NCBI GenBank assembly: GCA_035041965.1
Contig: JAPYMA010000452.1
Span: 1 to 64,000, forward strand
DNA length: 64,000 nucleotides
Source of the DNA: Anisakis pegreffii
Lineage: Eukaryota > Nematoda > Chromadorea > Rhabditida > Anisakidae
Direction: 5' to 3'
Shown: positions 12,501-24,116 of the stretch, one piece after another
Numbering within the stretch: the stretch's first letter is position 1
How the letters are laid out: the number at the start of each line of letters is the position of its first letter
Notes under the pieces: generated by a model
Seen by the model: only the letters and a program-made list of their open reading frames with translations
Told to the model about the DNA's origin: nothing
The model's database searches: none
Program-made: the position numbers and the translations under genes

Positions 12501-12513
12501 GATGGCTGAAAGG

Positions 12514-12821
12514 TACAAATCTGATTGGAATATGAATGGCTAGAATTCAGAGCAACTGATAAATTATATTAAATAATTGTGAACACGTCGCCGTTTTTCA
12601 ATCGCACTTTCGATCTTTTAAAACGGTCTCACATGAATCTATCTAATAAAACACATTGTGAAAGAGGATAATTGTTGCTGATAAAAAATTAGGTTTTTAG
12701 TTGTGTTTTCTACCTTGAATGATGTAATCTTGTGATACTGAATGGTGTAATTTTGTGAAGCACCAGCATAACAACACAATTTAATCAGTATCACATCTTG
12801 CTCAGACGACTGGCAATCACA
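12514..12821. repeat. Duplicated segment, copy A (includes the 12.7 kb exon)
   Basis: This segment matches 21756-22059 closely at both ends: the ACAAATCTGATTGGAATATGAA block, the GATCTTTTAAAACGGTCTCA block, the GATAATTGTTGCTGATAAAA block and the AGACGACTGGCAATCAC block occur in the same order. Copy A is the longer one and keeps the open frame. Confidence 0.8.
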
Positions 12822-12896
12822 GGCCATTCTGTATGCAGGACTACCCTCGGTACAGATTTTTTTTGAAGACATTTCATCGGGATTCGAGGAAAGCAT
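12714..12896 (-). CDS. Candidate exon of a small Cys-containing protein (unidentified)
   Basis: A 61-codon minus-strand segment begins with ATG directly after a splice-acceptor-like TATATAG and ends at a GTAGAA donor. It encodes an acidic, Cys-containing stretch with ICTEGSPAYRMACDCQSSEQ, LCCYAG and the glycosylation-type NYT. I do not recognise the family, and neither the upstream nor the downstream exon is clear. Support beyond the open frame: the same DNA recurs as a broken copy at 21756-22059, showing the unit has been duplicated. It could be a real small gene, the 3' part of one, or a fragment carried within a repeat. Confidence 0.35.
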
Positions 12897-13885
12897 CTAT
12901 ATAAGGGGTCATGAATAAATCATCTCATTTAAATGCGACTTTAAAGCTCCACGCATAACTAAACGATTTTTAGACAATCAAAAAATTTATTCAATTTTTA
13001 TAAAATTTATACAACGATTTCTAGAAATTTTATACCAACATTTAACATGAAAAATATTGCAGAAAAACAATTCATCAGGAATGGCTGACTCATCAGAGAG
13101 CTTAAAAAATAAACAGAATGCATTGTGAATATACAATGGCACAAAATTACACCAGATAACTTCTTCTGTTCAATATTCGAAATCATACAATATACATAAC
13201 TGATTGAAAATTAATCGTAAATCAAAAAAATAATGCGATTTTATGGTTTCGACCATACGGTGTGTGGTTCGACCAATCTTACTGGATTTCGTACAATAAT
13301 CGTCTGAAAATAATCACCTTGTGATCGGCTTCAGAACGGTTAAATGCAACCTTAAAATTTGGACATTTTAAATTCTAAGTCAAATATTAAACGGTTCACG
13401 GATTAATTACTACTCCTGCCATCGACTGAATACTTAAGAGATCGTGTAACGCATCCAAACGGTGTTCAACCGCGACAAAGAGGGGTTAAATCTTGAGAGC
13501 ACGATTTCTAATTCAAGAAAATGACACATGAGTCAAAAATGAACATACTAGCTTATATTACATTTTGTAGAAGCCTGAACATGGATGGATCAAAGTAATG
13601 TGTTTTATTGATCTGACCGATATTGAGTGATAACTATTCACACACTGCTGATGTTAATGGGGAAGTATGTGTGGGTGGAAGTATTAAGATATTTGAAAGT
13701 AAAATGGATAACTGAGATTTTGAATAGCTACGATTTTTGAATTTCTTCATTAAGATGGACTCAATTTGCAAGGGAATTCAAATAAGTGTGTTAGAAAAAT
13801 AACGAACGGTATATCTTCTAGACTGTGAAAGCTATGCATCTTCTAGATCGACATTTTCCTGGCACATTAGTATGGGTCTATAGAG
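12897..13885. other. AT-rich intergenic DNA
   Basis: Nearly 1 kb with no open frame above 60 codons and no recognisable gene. The sequence is AT-rich with many short A/T runs. It leads directly into the tandem repeat at 13.89 kb. Confidence 0.35.
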
Positions 13886-15060
13886 GTTATCATCTTAAAG
13901 GTAACCGTACTCTCAAGCTTGCTCGGTAACATATGGATATTTGTACATCAATCGATCCAACGGGATCTCTAAATTTAGAAAAATATATATTTTGTTGAGC
14001 AATTTTGCTTTCTTGAGGAGATATAGCTACTTTACTAAAGTCATCTGAATTAGCGCAGAGGCACTCATTCACGTACATTGCATCACTATATATAAATTGT
14101 ATACATTAATATAGCGCTATAGCGTTACAATCTTCAAGGTACCGGTACTTTCAGGTTTGGCGGGCAACATATGAATGTCTTTGCACCATTCGATTGCTAA
14201 GAATCTCTACTTTCAGAATATCATATATTTTGCCGAGCGATAATGATTAGTTGGGGAGATATAGCTATTTTCTCAATGCTGAAGCGGTTGCCATCTTCAA
14301 GCCTACCTCACTCTCAGCTTTGCCCAGTAACATACGAATTTTTGTGCACCATTCGATCCAACTGAATATCTGCATTCGGAAAAACATATATTTTGTTGAG
14401 CAATTCTGCACTCTTGAGGCGATATGACTATTTTCATAAAAATATCTCAGCAGCAAGCGTAAAGCCGATTATTCATATACATTATATCACTATAAATCAA
14501 TATCAGTGCGTTACTGCGGATCTACAGAAGTCACCATCTTCAAGATAACCGTAGTCTCAAGTTTGCCCAGTGACATGTGAATTTCTTTGCACCGTTCGAT
14601 TGCTAAGAATCTCTACTTTCAGAATATTATATGTTTTGCTGAGTAGTTATGATTTGGTGAGGAGAATTAACTATTCTCTCAATGCTATATGGGTTGCCAT
14701 CTTCGAGCCTACCGTACTCGCAGCTTTGCCCAGGAACTTTCTGAACACCGTTCGATCCAACGGAACTTCTAGATTCAGAAAAACATGTATTTTTCTGAGC
14801 AATTCTGCTCACATATCAACGATTTTCTAAAGTCATCTCAGGTGGTTGGGTGGCTCATTCCGATACGTTTTATGTGCATTGTGCAATCTGCACGAGGAGT
14901 CAGCAATTTCATGATCACAGTTTACAATCTAGCGTAACTCTCGAGTTTGCATGGCAACATGTCTACTTCTCTCAACCATCTGACTCTCCAGATTCTCCGC
15001 TTTCGGGAAAGTATATATGTGGTGGGACGATTTTGCTCACTATTCGGATATTGTCGATCA
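13885..15060. repeat. Degenerate higher-order tandem repeat, period about 404 bp
   Basis: The anchor word CATCTTCAAG (with changes) occurs at 13893, 14131, 14294, 14537, 14700 and 14928. Spacings are 238, 163, 243, 163 and 228 bp, so a long and a short unit alternate and the pair repeats every 401-406 bp. Each unit also has a ..GTACTCTCA..TTTGCCCAGTAACAT.. block, a CACCATTCGATCCAACTGA block and a ACATATATTTTGTTGAGCAATTCTGC block. The long unit carries about 80 extra bases with a TTGCATCACTATATA core. The last unit (14928 onward) is the most diverged. Short open frames within it are by-products of the repeat. Confidence 0.85.
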
Positions 15061-15399
15061 TTTTGAAGCATGCATGCAGGGATACTTTAGATTATTCATT
15101 CGGTAGTTTTGTCAATGTTAATTGTGAGAACTGTATATTTTTCTGATCGAAATCATCGAGTAGTTCAGATATGTCTTCATCAGGAAATGGCAAATTTGAT
15201 GCAAATTCGGAATACATCAGCAAAAGTTATTACGTTTATAATGGTGTGCGAGAAGCTTTCAGAAAAGCTCCAATTTGTCTAGTCATGTTGGGACATGAGA
15301 AAGTGCGATTAAGAAAGTGTTCGGATTTTGTTGGAATTTTTAAAATCCAAATCTTGGTGATTCGTGAACTATACAAATATTTCGAGAACTATACAAAAA

Positions 15400-16262
15400 C
15401 ACATACTGCTCTTTCCAGTTATATCAGTTTTTGAGTTATGACACTCTGAAAATTGTGCATATGGAAGCTGTGATGGTTGATTCGATGAATTGTGGCATGC
15501 TTGCAGACAATAATTTTGCTGCAGTCCTCTTGTAATTTGTGACATTTGATAGATTTGATTGAGAAAGATGTGATAAGCAAATTGATTTGCCAAGGTATAT
15601 TGTTTTCGAGAGTTACGTCAATAGTAACATAAATTATTTTGTTTGTGTTGTTGTGGCAATTCGTTTTGTACACATTATTTCCACTGGTACTCGAAATTTG
15701 AGAGAAAAGGTGTGGTTGGGAAATGAACAGATTCAGATTACGGGGAGAAATAGAAATGAGATTGAATCGGTGCTAGGTTTGAAGATAACAAGAAAATTAT
15801 AACGACATAACAGGAATATAATGCAGTGGGTAGTGGAAGGTATGAGAATGATGAGACATCGTGGGAATCAGATGTAAAAACCGAAATGAGAACGTGATGA
15901 ATGGTTAGAGTACGGGAGAACAGCTTCTGATGGAGGTATCTATTCAGGAGGAATGCACGCATTGCATACTCCCTTATGCAACTCCCCTTCCGTGTTCTAT
16001 ACGTGATTTTTATGTCCAATTCCCGAGATGTCTCGTCACTCTCATTTCCGACATTGCGTACTGCATTACACTTCCATTATATTTTGCTAATTTTCTCATT
16101 CACTTCAGTCACATCACCAATTCACTCTCAATCCTTCTTCTTCAACGATTACGTACTCCATTCATTTCTTAACCTCACAATTTCCATTTGTTGAATTTTT
16201 CAATCCGATTGAACTGCAATAAGTGTTTTGGCAGTTCAAGACCGAGTTAGTTTCCATGGGTC
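15400..16262. repeat. Foldback (long inverted repeat) element, copy 1
   Basis: The same roughly 0.87 kb unit occurs at 20390-21270. Its right two thirds form a long imperfect palindrome: the left arm (about 15700-15890) has GGAATGTAATGC-like, ATGAGAGTGATGAGACATC and GATGTAAAAAC blocks, and the right arm (about 15996-16200) holds their reverse complements (GATTTTTATGTCC, GATGTCTCGTCACTCTCAT, GCATTACACTTCC). Between the arms is a spacer with GAGTACGGGAGAACAGCTTCTGAT. No transposase frame is present. Short open frames here (for example 15930-16194) are palindrome by-products. Confidence 0.8.
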
Positions 16263-17000
16263 ATACGTGATTTTTATGTGCAATTCCCGTGATATATGTG
16301 ATGGGACGATCTTCAGTATCATTCCGAGAACAAACTATGCAAACACACTGCTGTTTAAGTCATATCAGTTTTTGAGCTGTGACATTCTGAAAATTGTGGA
16401 TATGGAAGATCTGATGGTTGATTCGATGTATTGTGGCATGCTTGCAGATAATAATTTTGCTACAGTGCTCTTGAAATTTTTCATTTGATAGATTTGAAGG
16501 AGATAAGTATGATTAGCACATTAATTTGCCGACTTATTTTGTTTTCGAGAGAGTCATATCGATGTTGTCATCAAATGTTTCAATAACATTGGTACACCGC
16601 TTGATGTCGAGCAAAACATTTTTCCGCGACATACCAGTTGCCGGTTTGGGCCGTACCTCTGAGCTCATTGCCGGAGGTAGAACCTCAATCAGTAATTAGT
16701 AGTTCGCGGGTTCAGTTCCCGCTCGCGGAGGAAAGCTTTGTTCGAAACCGAGTGCAGTGATAATGAAATTGATGTTGCCGAGCCTGAGCCAGGCTATCAT
16801 TTGTCTTGCACATAATTATCTGTATATGAAATATTTCGTTGGAAATGAGATTGAATCATTAATACATTTAACAGGAATAAGAAAATTATCATGACATAAC
16901 CGTAAAAATAGGTATGAAAGTGATGAGACATCATGGGAATCAGATGTAAAAACCGAAGAGAGAATATGGCAAAGGTGTGGCAAAGAGGCGGATCGCTTGA
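16263..17000. repeat. Partial, rearranged third copy of the foldback element
   Basis: Segment 16355-16545 repeats the left flank of copy 1 (TCATATCAGTTTTTGAGCTGTGAC and GATTCGATGTATTGTGGCATGCTTGCAG blocks), and 16845-16975 repeats the left arm with ATGAGACATCATGGGAATCAGATG. The right arm is missing apart from a short piece at 16264-16300. About 200 bp at 16595-16800 with higher GC content interrupts the copy. Confidence 0.7.
16623..16740 (+). other. tRNA-like hairpin sequence (possible SINE head or tRNA pseudogene)
   Basis: The 3' half has a perfect five-pair T-arm-like stem, GCGGG-TTCAGTT-CCCGC (16716-16732), followed by TCGCGGA (16733-16739), whose exact reverse complement TCCGCGA lies at 16623-16629. 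A further stem, TACCTC with GAGGTA, sits between. The total of 117 nt is too long for a normal tRNA without an intron, and the B box differs from consensus at one position. It may be a degraded tRNA gene or the head of a tRNA-derived SINE inserted into the foldback copy. Confidence 0.3.
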
Positions 17001-17693
17001 CAAATACATCTCTCAGTTTTGAATGAATTTCAATCAGAACATGAATGCAAAGATGGTATTGAAATCGGAATAATTCATAAAATTCAAATTCTTAATGCAT
17101 CAATCCCGTTGTGATTAATATTCGTTTTGGAGAGTGTACTACCAACTAATTTAGGAGAAAGAGAGATATGTACTGCATTTTGGAGTGCTACGCAAAAACC
17201 TTACTTTCATCAAAATTCATCCATTCTAATATCTATCTTTCAATTTTATGAATTTGAATTTCTATGTTCATTTCCTGCAACACTGTTAGTGGATTTTACT
17301 GTAAGCGGTATCAGTTCATTTCCGACAGCACTGTTACGCGATCTTTCTCGTCGGTCTTGGTTTTTGCGACAACAGCAATTTCGTGGTTGTGAGTATATCT
17401 GCAAAATACAGAATTCAGACAACAAGTGGTGAACGCGGAAGGAAAAAGAGGGGCTTGCTTGAGTGAAGTGCCTCTCGTCAATTTTCCTAAAATCATCACT
17501 GATAAATATTCCGTTCATTCTTTCAGTCGAATCGACTGCAATGCCCTATATCCTATCATCCCGGAAATTTTTTATCAGCCATAAAAAAACTTTTAGTTTC
17601 GCGCCATTGCATAATATTAATAGGAAACGGAAGATTTAATATGATAACAGTAAAATGCCGTTGTTGATTTTACTCACTGAACAGATTATTCGT
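17001..17693. other. Intergenic DNA, no gene recognised
   Basis: Overlapping open frames of 60-101 codons occur on both strands at 17127-17518, but they overlap each other, lack splice-site support and have no recognisable domain. I treat the stretch as non-coding. Confidence 0.3.
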
Positions 17694-18552
17694 TCAACGA
17701 ATAAATATGAATTCGATGCATTTGCAGTGAAGTGCATCGAGCACATAACGTTCCTCACCCACCTTACAATAGCAGCATGCGAATGCACAAATAAGAATCG
17801 CCACAGCCACACTCCATAGGCAACATTTCAAGGCGCAAAATACTCCAGAAAGATTCTCTCCCAATCCATCTACATGCTTCTGCGATACCGATGAAATGTT
17901 CGAAATTTCCATTGTCAAATTGTTAACGGTTGCTTTTGAAACTGAAGCAACACCAGCGATCTCTTCCATTAGATCCTTTAGGAATATTTGTGAGGTGTTA
18001 GAGAGCTGAGAAATTTCCACCATCAATTTTTCCATTGTTGTTTTTGAAACGGCAGAAATATTAGCAAGCTCCACAGTTAACTTTTGCAGAGTTAAATCGA
18101 CGCTTTCTAATGTCTGAAATAAAACCGAACTTCTTAAAACATTTTTGACATCCAATGAAAAAAACATTTGAGGGGGATAGAATGGTTCAAATTGGATGAA
18201 CTTATGCGTGACGCGACGTTTCGGCGCCGGTCATTTGCGTTTCAGCTTAGGCTTGGCTGAATAATGGCTAAAACTGGATCATACTAGAATGAAGGCGAAT
18301 AACACAAATAGCGATTTGCAAATCCGAGTAAAAATGGCCGAACAGCCGACTTCTTAAAATTCCTGGGAAATCATCGAGGTGCGTGGATCATAAGCCACTG
18401 ATATAGAGCTTAGCGGGGCAGATGCTCCACATTAATTCTTTTTTGAGCTGTGTTTCAGTCTTGAGCGTAAGCTCGGATGAATTCGGGCTGATTAGAGGAT
18501 GGGTTGGAAGTTTCTTTGAGTAAACAATAAAACGTACCTTGTCGAGAGACAT
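17694..18552 (-). CDS. Small repeat-helix, Cys-rich membrane-anchored protein (unidentified family)
   Basis: Two minus-strand exons, 18538-18552 (encodes MSLDK, then GTACGT donor) and 17694-18113 (TTTATTTCAG acceptor), join in phase 0 to give 144 residues. Residues 18-89 are four consecutive 18-residue units: TVELANISAVSKTTMEKL, MVEISQLSNTSQIFLKDL, MEEIAGVASVSKATVNNL and TMEISNISSVSQKHVDGL. Each places hydrophobic residues so as to form an amphipathic helix. Residues about 98-122 are a membrane segment dense in Cys (CALKCCLWSVAVAILICAF then ACCYC), which suggests palmitoylation. A short tail follows. No signal peptide is seen at the tiny first exon. Family, partners and function are unknown to me. 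The low-complexity repeat could mimic a coiled coil, but the exact unit length argues for internal duplication. Confidence 0.6.
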
Positions 18553-20040
18553 TGTTCCAAATTTGTGTCACTAATTAATAGTTAGAACGGATTTTGTGCC
18601 TACAAATTGAGCGATTTCATAAAATTTTGATGAACGACGACAGCTTTGGACTTTATAAGTTGTCGAGAGCTTTATCGTTTACATTTTACTTTTGTGAAGA
18701 GGTTTCATATAAAATTGAGGTTTCATATAAAATTGTTCTATTTATCGCAGTACTTTCCCCATATATTACAAAATTAGATGTGTTCAGCACTAAATACGCC
18801 AGTTCCAGATAAATATACGTGTATCATAAGACTGATTGTGAAAATTAAGTTCTTTTGCACAAAACAATAAATCATTGCAACTTTGAATTGAATATATTAT
18901 ATAAGAACGAAATGTTTAGAACGTTCATCTTCCTAACCAATTTAATAATCTTTTGGTGTCATAATACCAATTAATAATAGAGAAATACGAGGAAATCTTA
19001 TCGTTAGAAGAATACGTGCTGCTCTAGGCCGATCATGACGAATGGTTTGTAAATTTTAAAATCAATGTCAATACTAGCAGTTGAGATTATAAAAATTTTA
19101 TCACTACCCTTATCAGTTTCGAATTGTGAATCATAACTGATTCACTTCCTGCCGTTATATTAAAAAAACCATATTCAATGCCAATTGTTGACTTTCGTTC
19201 TTCTTTCGATCTGCTTATGCTTTATCATTTCACTTTTTTGTACACGACAATCGCTAAAAATTGTATTCATGAGCTTGTTAATTTTTATTTGGATGTTGCA
19301 GTTTCATAGTAAGTAGTATGGCAAATGATCATATTTCTTCTGATTTGTATTTATACATGACACAGTTACATGCATTTAACGATGACGGGAAATTAGAGCG
19401 ATTTGATCGAATAGTTAAATACATGAATCTTACTCTTTCCGTTACAGGCATATACTCTGAAATTGGGTGGATTTGAGAAAAATCCGTTTGAACAATGAAT
19501 ATGATAACAAAGTCGTTGAAGCTGAACGACATTGATAAAAAGTAATTTCTCGTTTTATTGTGCGTTTTGATGTTTCATGTGAATAATATTTCATCGCAAT
19601 GAATCACTTCCAATCCATAACGACAGTTCAGGAATAGGCGTCTGGACACAGTATGATTTAAGCGAAAACAACAGACCTGAACTCAGAATGATCGCTGCCG
19701 ATTTACTTATTTGTCACGATGCCGTTGATGGCCACAAACAAAGACCTTTTAACGCGCATCTTATTTACAGACATACTTAAATCTCGTGTATCAGTCCTAT
19801 AAATCATTTACCCATCACTTCTTATCTGTTCTCTTTTCTATCTTAAATTCATCTTTTCGTATGTCACCTCCATACTGTAAGTGGTAACACCTCAATAAAT
19901 CAAGATCTTAGCCATCGTCATCACTAGAGAGCGTTTATCCCGATTGTTCCGATATTGTCTCTTTTGTCTGTGAATCATACTCGCTCCATCAAACAACGTT
20001 AATACCAAAAGCGTGTCAAAATAGTGCGTCGACTAAGTAT
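18553..20040. other. Mostly non-coding DNA with two coding-like fragments
   Basis: A 52-codon plus-strand frame at 19319-19477 starts with ATG (MANDHISSDLYLYMTQLHAF) and a second stretch at 19680-19780 reads ELRMIAADLLICHDAVDGHK in plus frame. Both look protein-like but have no matching splice partners. They may be exons of an unrecognised gene or pseudogene relics. The rest holds nothing I can name. Confidence 0.2.
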
Positions 20041-20199
20041 TAAATGAACCACCTGGACTCCAACAATGTCCAATCAATTACTCCGATGGATCAAGTTATC
20101 TCTTGAAGCCGCCCAAGATATTTTGACTAATCCCCAACAATTCGCCCGTCATGAACCGAAGCCTCCGACAGATCCAGTTACGTGTCAGTGGTTGCCTGA

Positions 20200-20480
20200 T
20201 ATTATATATACTTTTCAGAAACTGGAAGTCGTCACCTGTACAGCGGATATCAAAAAATATCTGAAAGGGCTGAGGATACAGGTGACCTCAACTAACGTAT
20301 ATCGTGTCCATAATTATGGGCAGTGCGATCATATGGAGCAAAATGCTGTTTCTTGATGAAGCCATATCTGAAGGATTTCAAAGTTTCGTCCGGAAGATAT
20401 ATACTTTTCAGGAACTAGAAGTCACCACCTACATAATGGATATCAAAAAATATCACAAAAAATCTCATGTTCGGTTCGAT
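20200..20480 (+). repeat. Tandem duplication of about 190 bp
   Basis: The block ATATATACTTTTCAGAAACT...AGCGGATATCAAAAAATAT (20203-20262) recurs at about 20397-20453 as ATATATACTTTTCAGGAACT...ATGGATATCAAAAAATAT. Both copies translate to similar peptides (IYTFQKLEVVTCTADIKKY and IYTFQELEVTTYIMDIKKY), so they may descend from a coding exon. No intact gene can be built around them. Confidence 0.5.
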
Positions 20481-21440
20481 GAATTGTGGCATGTTTGCGG
20501 GCAAGTACTTTGTTCCCGTTCTCTCAAAATTTATGCCTCTTGATGCAAACGAACGGGACTGGTATGATAAGCACATTAATTTACAGAGTTATGTTGTTCT
20601 TAATAAAGTTACATCGATTTTAACATCGAATGGATTTCAATGAATTCCAGTTATGTTGTTGTGGCAATTCGTTTTGTCACATCATTTCCATTGATAATCG
20701 AATTTTAACGAAAATGTAAAGTGAGAAAATGGATAGATTCAGAATATGAGGAGGAATAGAAATGAGATTAAATCATTGATACGTTTGACTGGAATGAGAA
20801 AATTATTACGACATAACGGGAATGTAATGCTATTGGTAGTAATAGGTATGAGAGTGATGAGACATCGTGGGAATCAGATGTAAAAACTGAAGAGAGAATG
20901 TGGCAAATGATTAGAGTACGGGAGAACAGCTTCTGATAGAGGTGTCTATTCAGAAGGAATACAAGCGTTGCGTTCTCCCTTACACAACTACCCTCCCGTA
21001 GTCTATACGTGATTTTTATGTCCAATTCCGGTGATGTCTCGTCACTCTCATTCCCGACATTGCGCACTGCATTACACTTCCATTATATGTTGCTAGTTTT
21101 CTCATTCACTTCAGTCACATCACCAATTCACTCTCAATCCTTCTTCTTCAACGATTACGTACTCCATTCATTTCTTAACCTCACAATTTCCACTTTTTGA
21201 AATTTTCAATCCGATCGAACTGCAATAAGTGTTTTGGCAGTTCAAGACCGAGTCAGTTTCCATGGGTCATTTTATGATTCGATTTAATTCTGCGGAAATT
21301 CGCGCATTTTTTTTGATGAGCTATATTATTGGATATCACCGGATTTCTATTACTTTCTAGAGACGTTGTCTTTTGTTATGGTTCCATGCCGCATTTTGTT
21401 TAACTCTTCGTAATACTCATCGATATTTTCTTTATTTTAT
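20390..21440. repeat. Foldback (long inverted repeat) element, copy 2
   Basis: This copy matches copy 1 (15400-16262) from the GATTCGATGAATTGTGGCATG-like flank, through both palindrome arms (about 20690-20890 and 21005-21200), to the shared right end ACCGAGTCAGTTTCCATGGGTCAT at about 21270. It continues for another 170 bp (to about 21440) in a block also found at 22903-23080, so copy 2 is the most complete. No transposase coding frame is present. Confidence 0.8.
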
Positions 21441-21755
21441 TTTTCATCGCGTTCATATTTTTCGATATTTTTTGCACGTTTTCGTTCTGCTGATGCTTTC
21501 ATCTTTGTTTTCGGCATTTTGAGGTATATAACGTGCAACGTGTTATAATTTCGAATTATTTCCTGTTTTGTGTTTCGATTCATTCAAGTCATGTCATCAC
21601 ATTTGTTAATAGTGTTAATAAAACCTATTAAGATTGTGATGATCGATTCGAATGATTCTAGAATTCACCTTACGCCGATTTTTGTCCACAAAGTTGCTAC
21701 TTATCGATGTGACCAGTTTGCTTGAAGTGTCAATGCGTTGATGTTAAACATCTGT

Positions 21756-22059
21756 TACAAATCTGATTGGAATATGAACGGCTACAGTTCAGAGCAACTG
21801 ATAAATTATATTAAATAATTGTGAACACTGATAAACAACTGATAAATAAAATTATATTAAATAATAAATTAAATTATATTAATTATATTAATTGATCTTT
21901 TAAAACGGTCTCACATGAATCTATCTTAACAAAACACATTGAAGATAATTGTTGCTGATAAAAAATTAGATTTTTAGTTGTGTTTTCTACCTCGAAGCAT
22001 CACCACAACAACGCAACTTAATCAGTATCACGTCCTGCCCAGACGACTGGCAATCACAA
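21756..22059. pseudogene. Duplicated segment, copy B (broken copy of the 12.7 kb exon)
   Basis: Matches 12514-12821 but has a partial internal repeat of TGATAAATTATATTAAATAA and lacks about 40 bp of the exon between the TTTTCTACC donor end and the GCATCACCA block, so the frame is broken. The AGACGACTGGCAATCAC end is retained, after which similarity stops. Confidence 0.7.
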
Positions 22060-22689
22060 AATAATTTTTTCAACCTCAATTTTCTCTAATGGCGTATTTG
22101 TGTGCGTGTGTTTTGAATGAGTGTGCCTTAATTGAGTTTCTTCTGCCTACTCGCTTCTTTGTTTATTCATTTTTGAAAATGTTCACAAGTTGATAGATCG
22201 TTTAAGGATGATATATTGTTTAAACTAATTATACATACTTTCGAAATTAAATTCATGTTATTGAAAATTTTTTATTGAGAACATTTAATCCATTTGTTAA
22301 TAAATTCGTATTCAATCACATGAATGTCGCTGAAATCAATGACATTGTAATGTAAGTTTTATTTGGTCACTGATTAACTAATATTGTTTCATGATTACTT
22401 ATTTTCTGAATGAATTGAGCAGAATCGCACTTGACTTTATTCTTCAATACCTATAGCGTTACTTGCGCCATACCTCCAACTTTCGCAGTTACATGCAGTG
22501 ACTGGTTATATTTACAAGGGCTTTAATGAATTGTTTTCCGGTTTCCGGCATAGCACTGCGGCGGTCTTGTTTTTCTGTTTGTGAAACGATAGGCGATTGA
22601 GATTGTTCATTATTAGTCACATCCTGGCTTATAACTGTTGCTGATTCGTTCAGTTGAGCAGAGAATCAACTTACAAGTTCAACTCATTT

Positions 22690-23080
22690 TCAGTTTGCCA
22701 CATCACCCATTCGCTCTCAATCCTTCTTCTCCAACGATTCCGTCCGTACTCAATTAATTTCCCAACCTCACCACTTCAACACAATCAACTTTTCAATTCG
22801 AATCAAGCGTAATGTGGTAGTTCAAGATCAAGCTATCCTCACACTCACACGTGGGTGTATTTATCTTACTATACGGGTTGTGTAGCTAATCATGCAACTT
22901 CCATGGTCATATTATATTTCGACTTAATTTTGCCGAATTTCACGTCTACTGATTTCTGTTTTGATGATAAATATTGCCGGATATCACTCAGTTTTTAGTG
23001 CTTTCCAAAGACTTATCATCTTTTGTCATGATGTCATGTTACAGTTTATTTGACTTTTCCTGATACTTATCAATATTTTT
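22690..23080. repeat. Foldback element, right-arm-only copy 4
   Basis: 22690-22860 matches the right arm of copies 1 and 2 (CACATCACCCATTCGCTCTCAATCCTTCTTC). 22903-23080 matches the segment just right of copy 2 (TTGCCGGATATCACTC and TCTTTTGTCATGATG blocks). The left arm is absent. Confidence 0.7.
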
Positions 23081-24116
23081 GCAGTTTTTATATTATGTTT
23101 ATTGTTATTTTACTTAACTTTTAATCTGAATACATCTCATGAAATGTTATTTTAATTGTAAGTACGATGTGTTGTAGAAAAAGAAGAATTTTTGATCAAT
23201 AAATTGAATTAATGATAAATATGTGTAAAGCGTATCACTAAATTAATAAAAGGTGTGTAAAACGGAATGAATTTATCATTCAACTTGTTCAGAATATAGT
23301 AATAAATGAATAATACCGCTATCCCGGCAATACGCTACTGTTTACTTATGAATAAATATATTTAAACATCCAACTTCGAGATTAATCATATTATAGACTG
23401 ATAATTATCCTCACAATCAGTTTAACAATTAGATGTTCCTTCGAAATTCATTATCACGAACTCCATGCAAAGAATAAAATCATCGAAAATAATGCATCAT
23501 TAAAATTGAGAATAAAATGGTAACTGGGATATGAAGGCGTTGAGTGAGCAGTGATCACAATTGCAATCTCGATCATAATAGAAGCAGAATAATAACAAAA
23601 ATCTCGATCACAACAGAAACAAATCAGACTGGCGTCCGCTAATCGTGTTCGATAGCTTTGGGCCGTCGGAACTCTATGCATCATACGGAAGACATTTTAA
23701 CGCCACAGTTGCTTTCAGCCGCATCACATTTCGAGATCCACTTCTAAAACTATCCCAAAGTTATTCGAGAGCATACCCAAGAGTGCTGAATTATTCTGTG
23801 AATTTATTTCATCCTAAAGCATTTAACTTTTTGCGTCTCTGAGTTTACTTGTTCGGTCCTTGATCGTGACTTGACCAAATGTGGTCATCATTATCGAAAA
23901 TGCTTCGTCAAAAATCAAATTTATTCAAAGCTTCTACGTGTTATTCATTAACGGCTACGGTCATTCATTCTAACAATGAAAAAAAAATTGAATTAAAATG
24001 ATACTGTCATTATAATCACTCAACTCATCAACTGATCATCTCAACTGATCATCAATATTCCAGTTCTCAATATCCAATGAACAATAAACACAAATCCACC
24101 TCTACCCAACTCTTAC
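23081..24116. other. Intergenic DNA
   Basis: A 65-codon plus-strand frame at 23645-23842 and a 76-codon minus-strand one at 23454-23684 overlap each other and show no domain. The short repeat CTCAACTGATCATC occurs twice near 24025-24050. I see no supported gene. Confidence 0.3.

Noticed and set aside
15930..16194. Two plus-strand frames of 72-80 codons, and a similar one at 21009-21200
   Set aside because: Both lie in the palindrome arms of the foldback element, and similar frames arise on the other strand.
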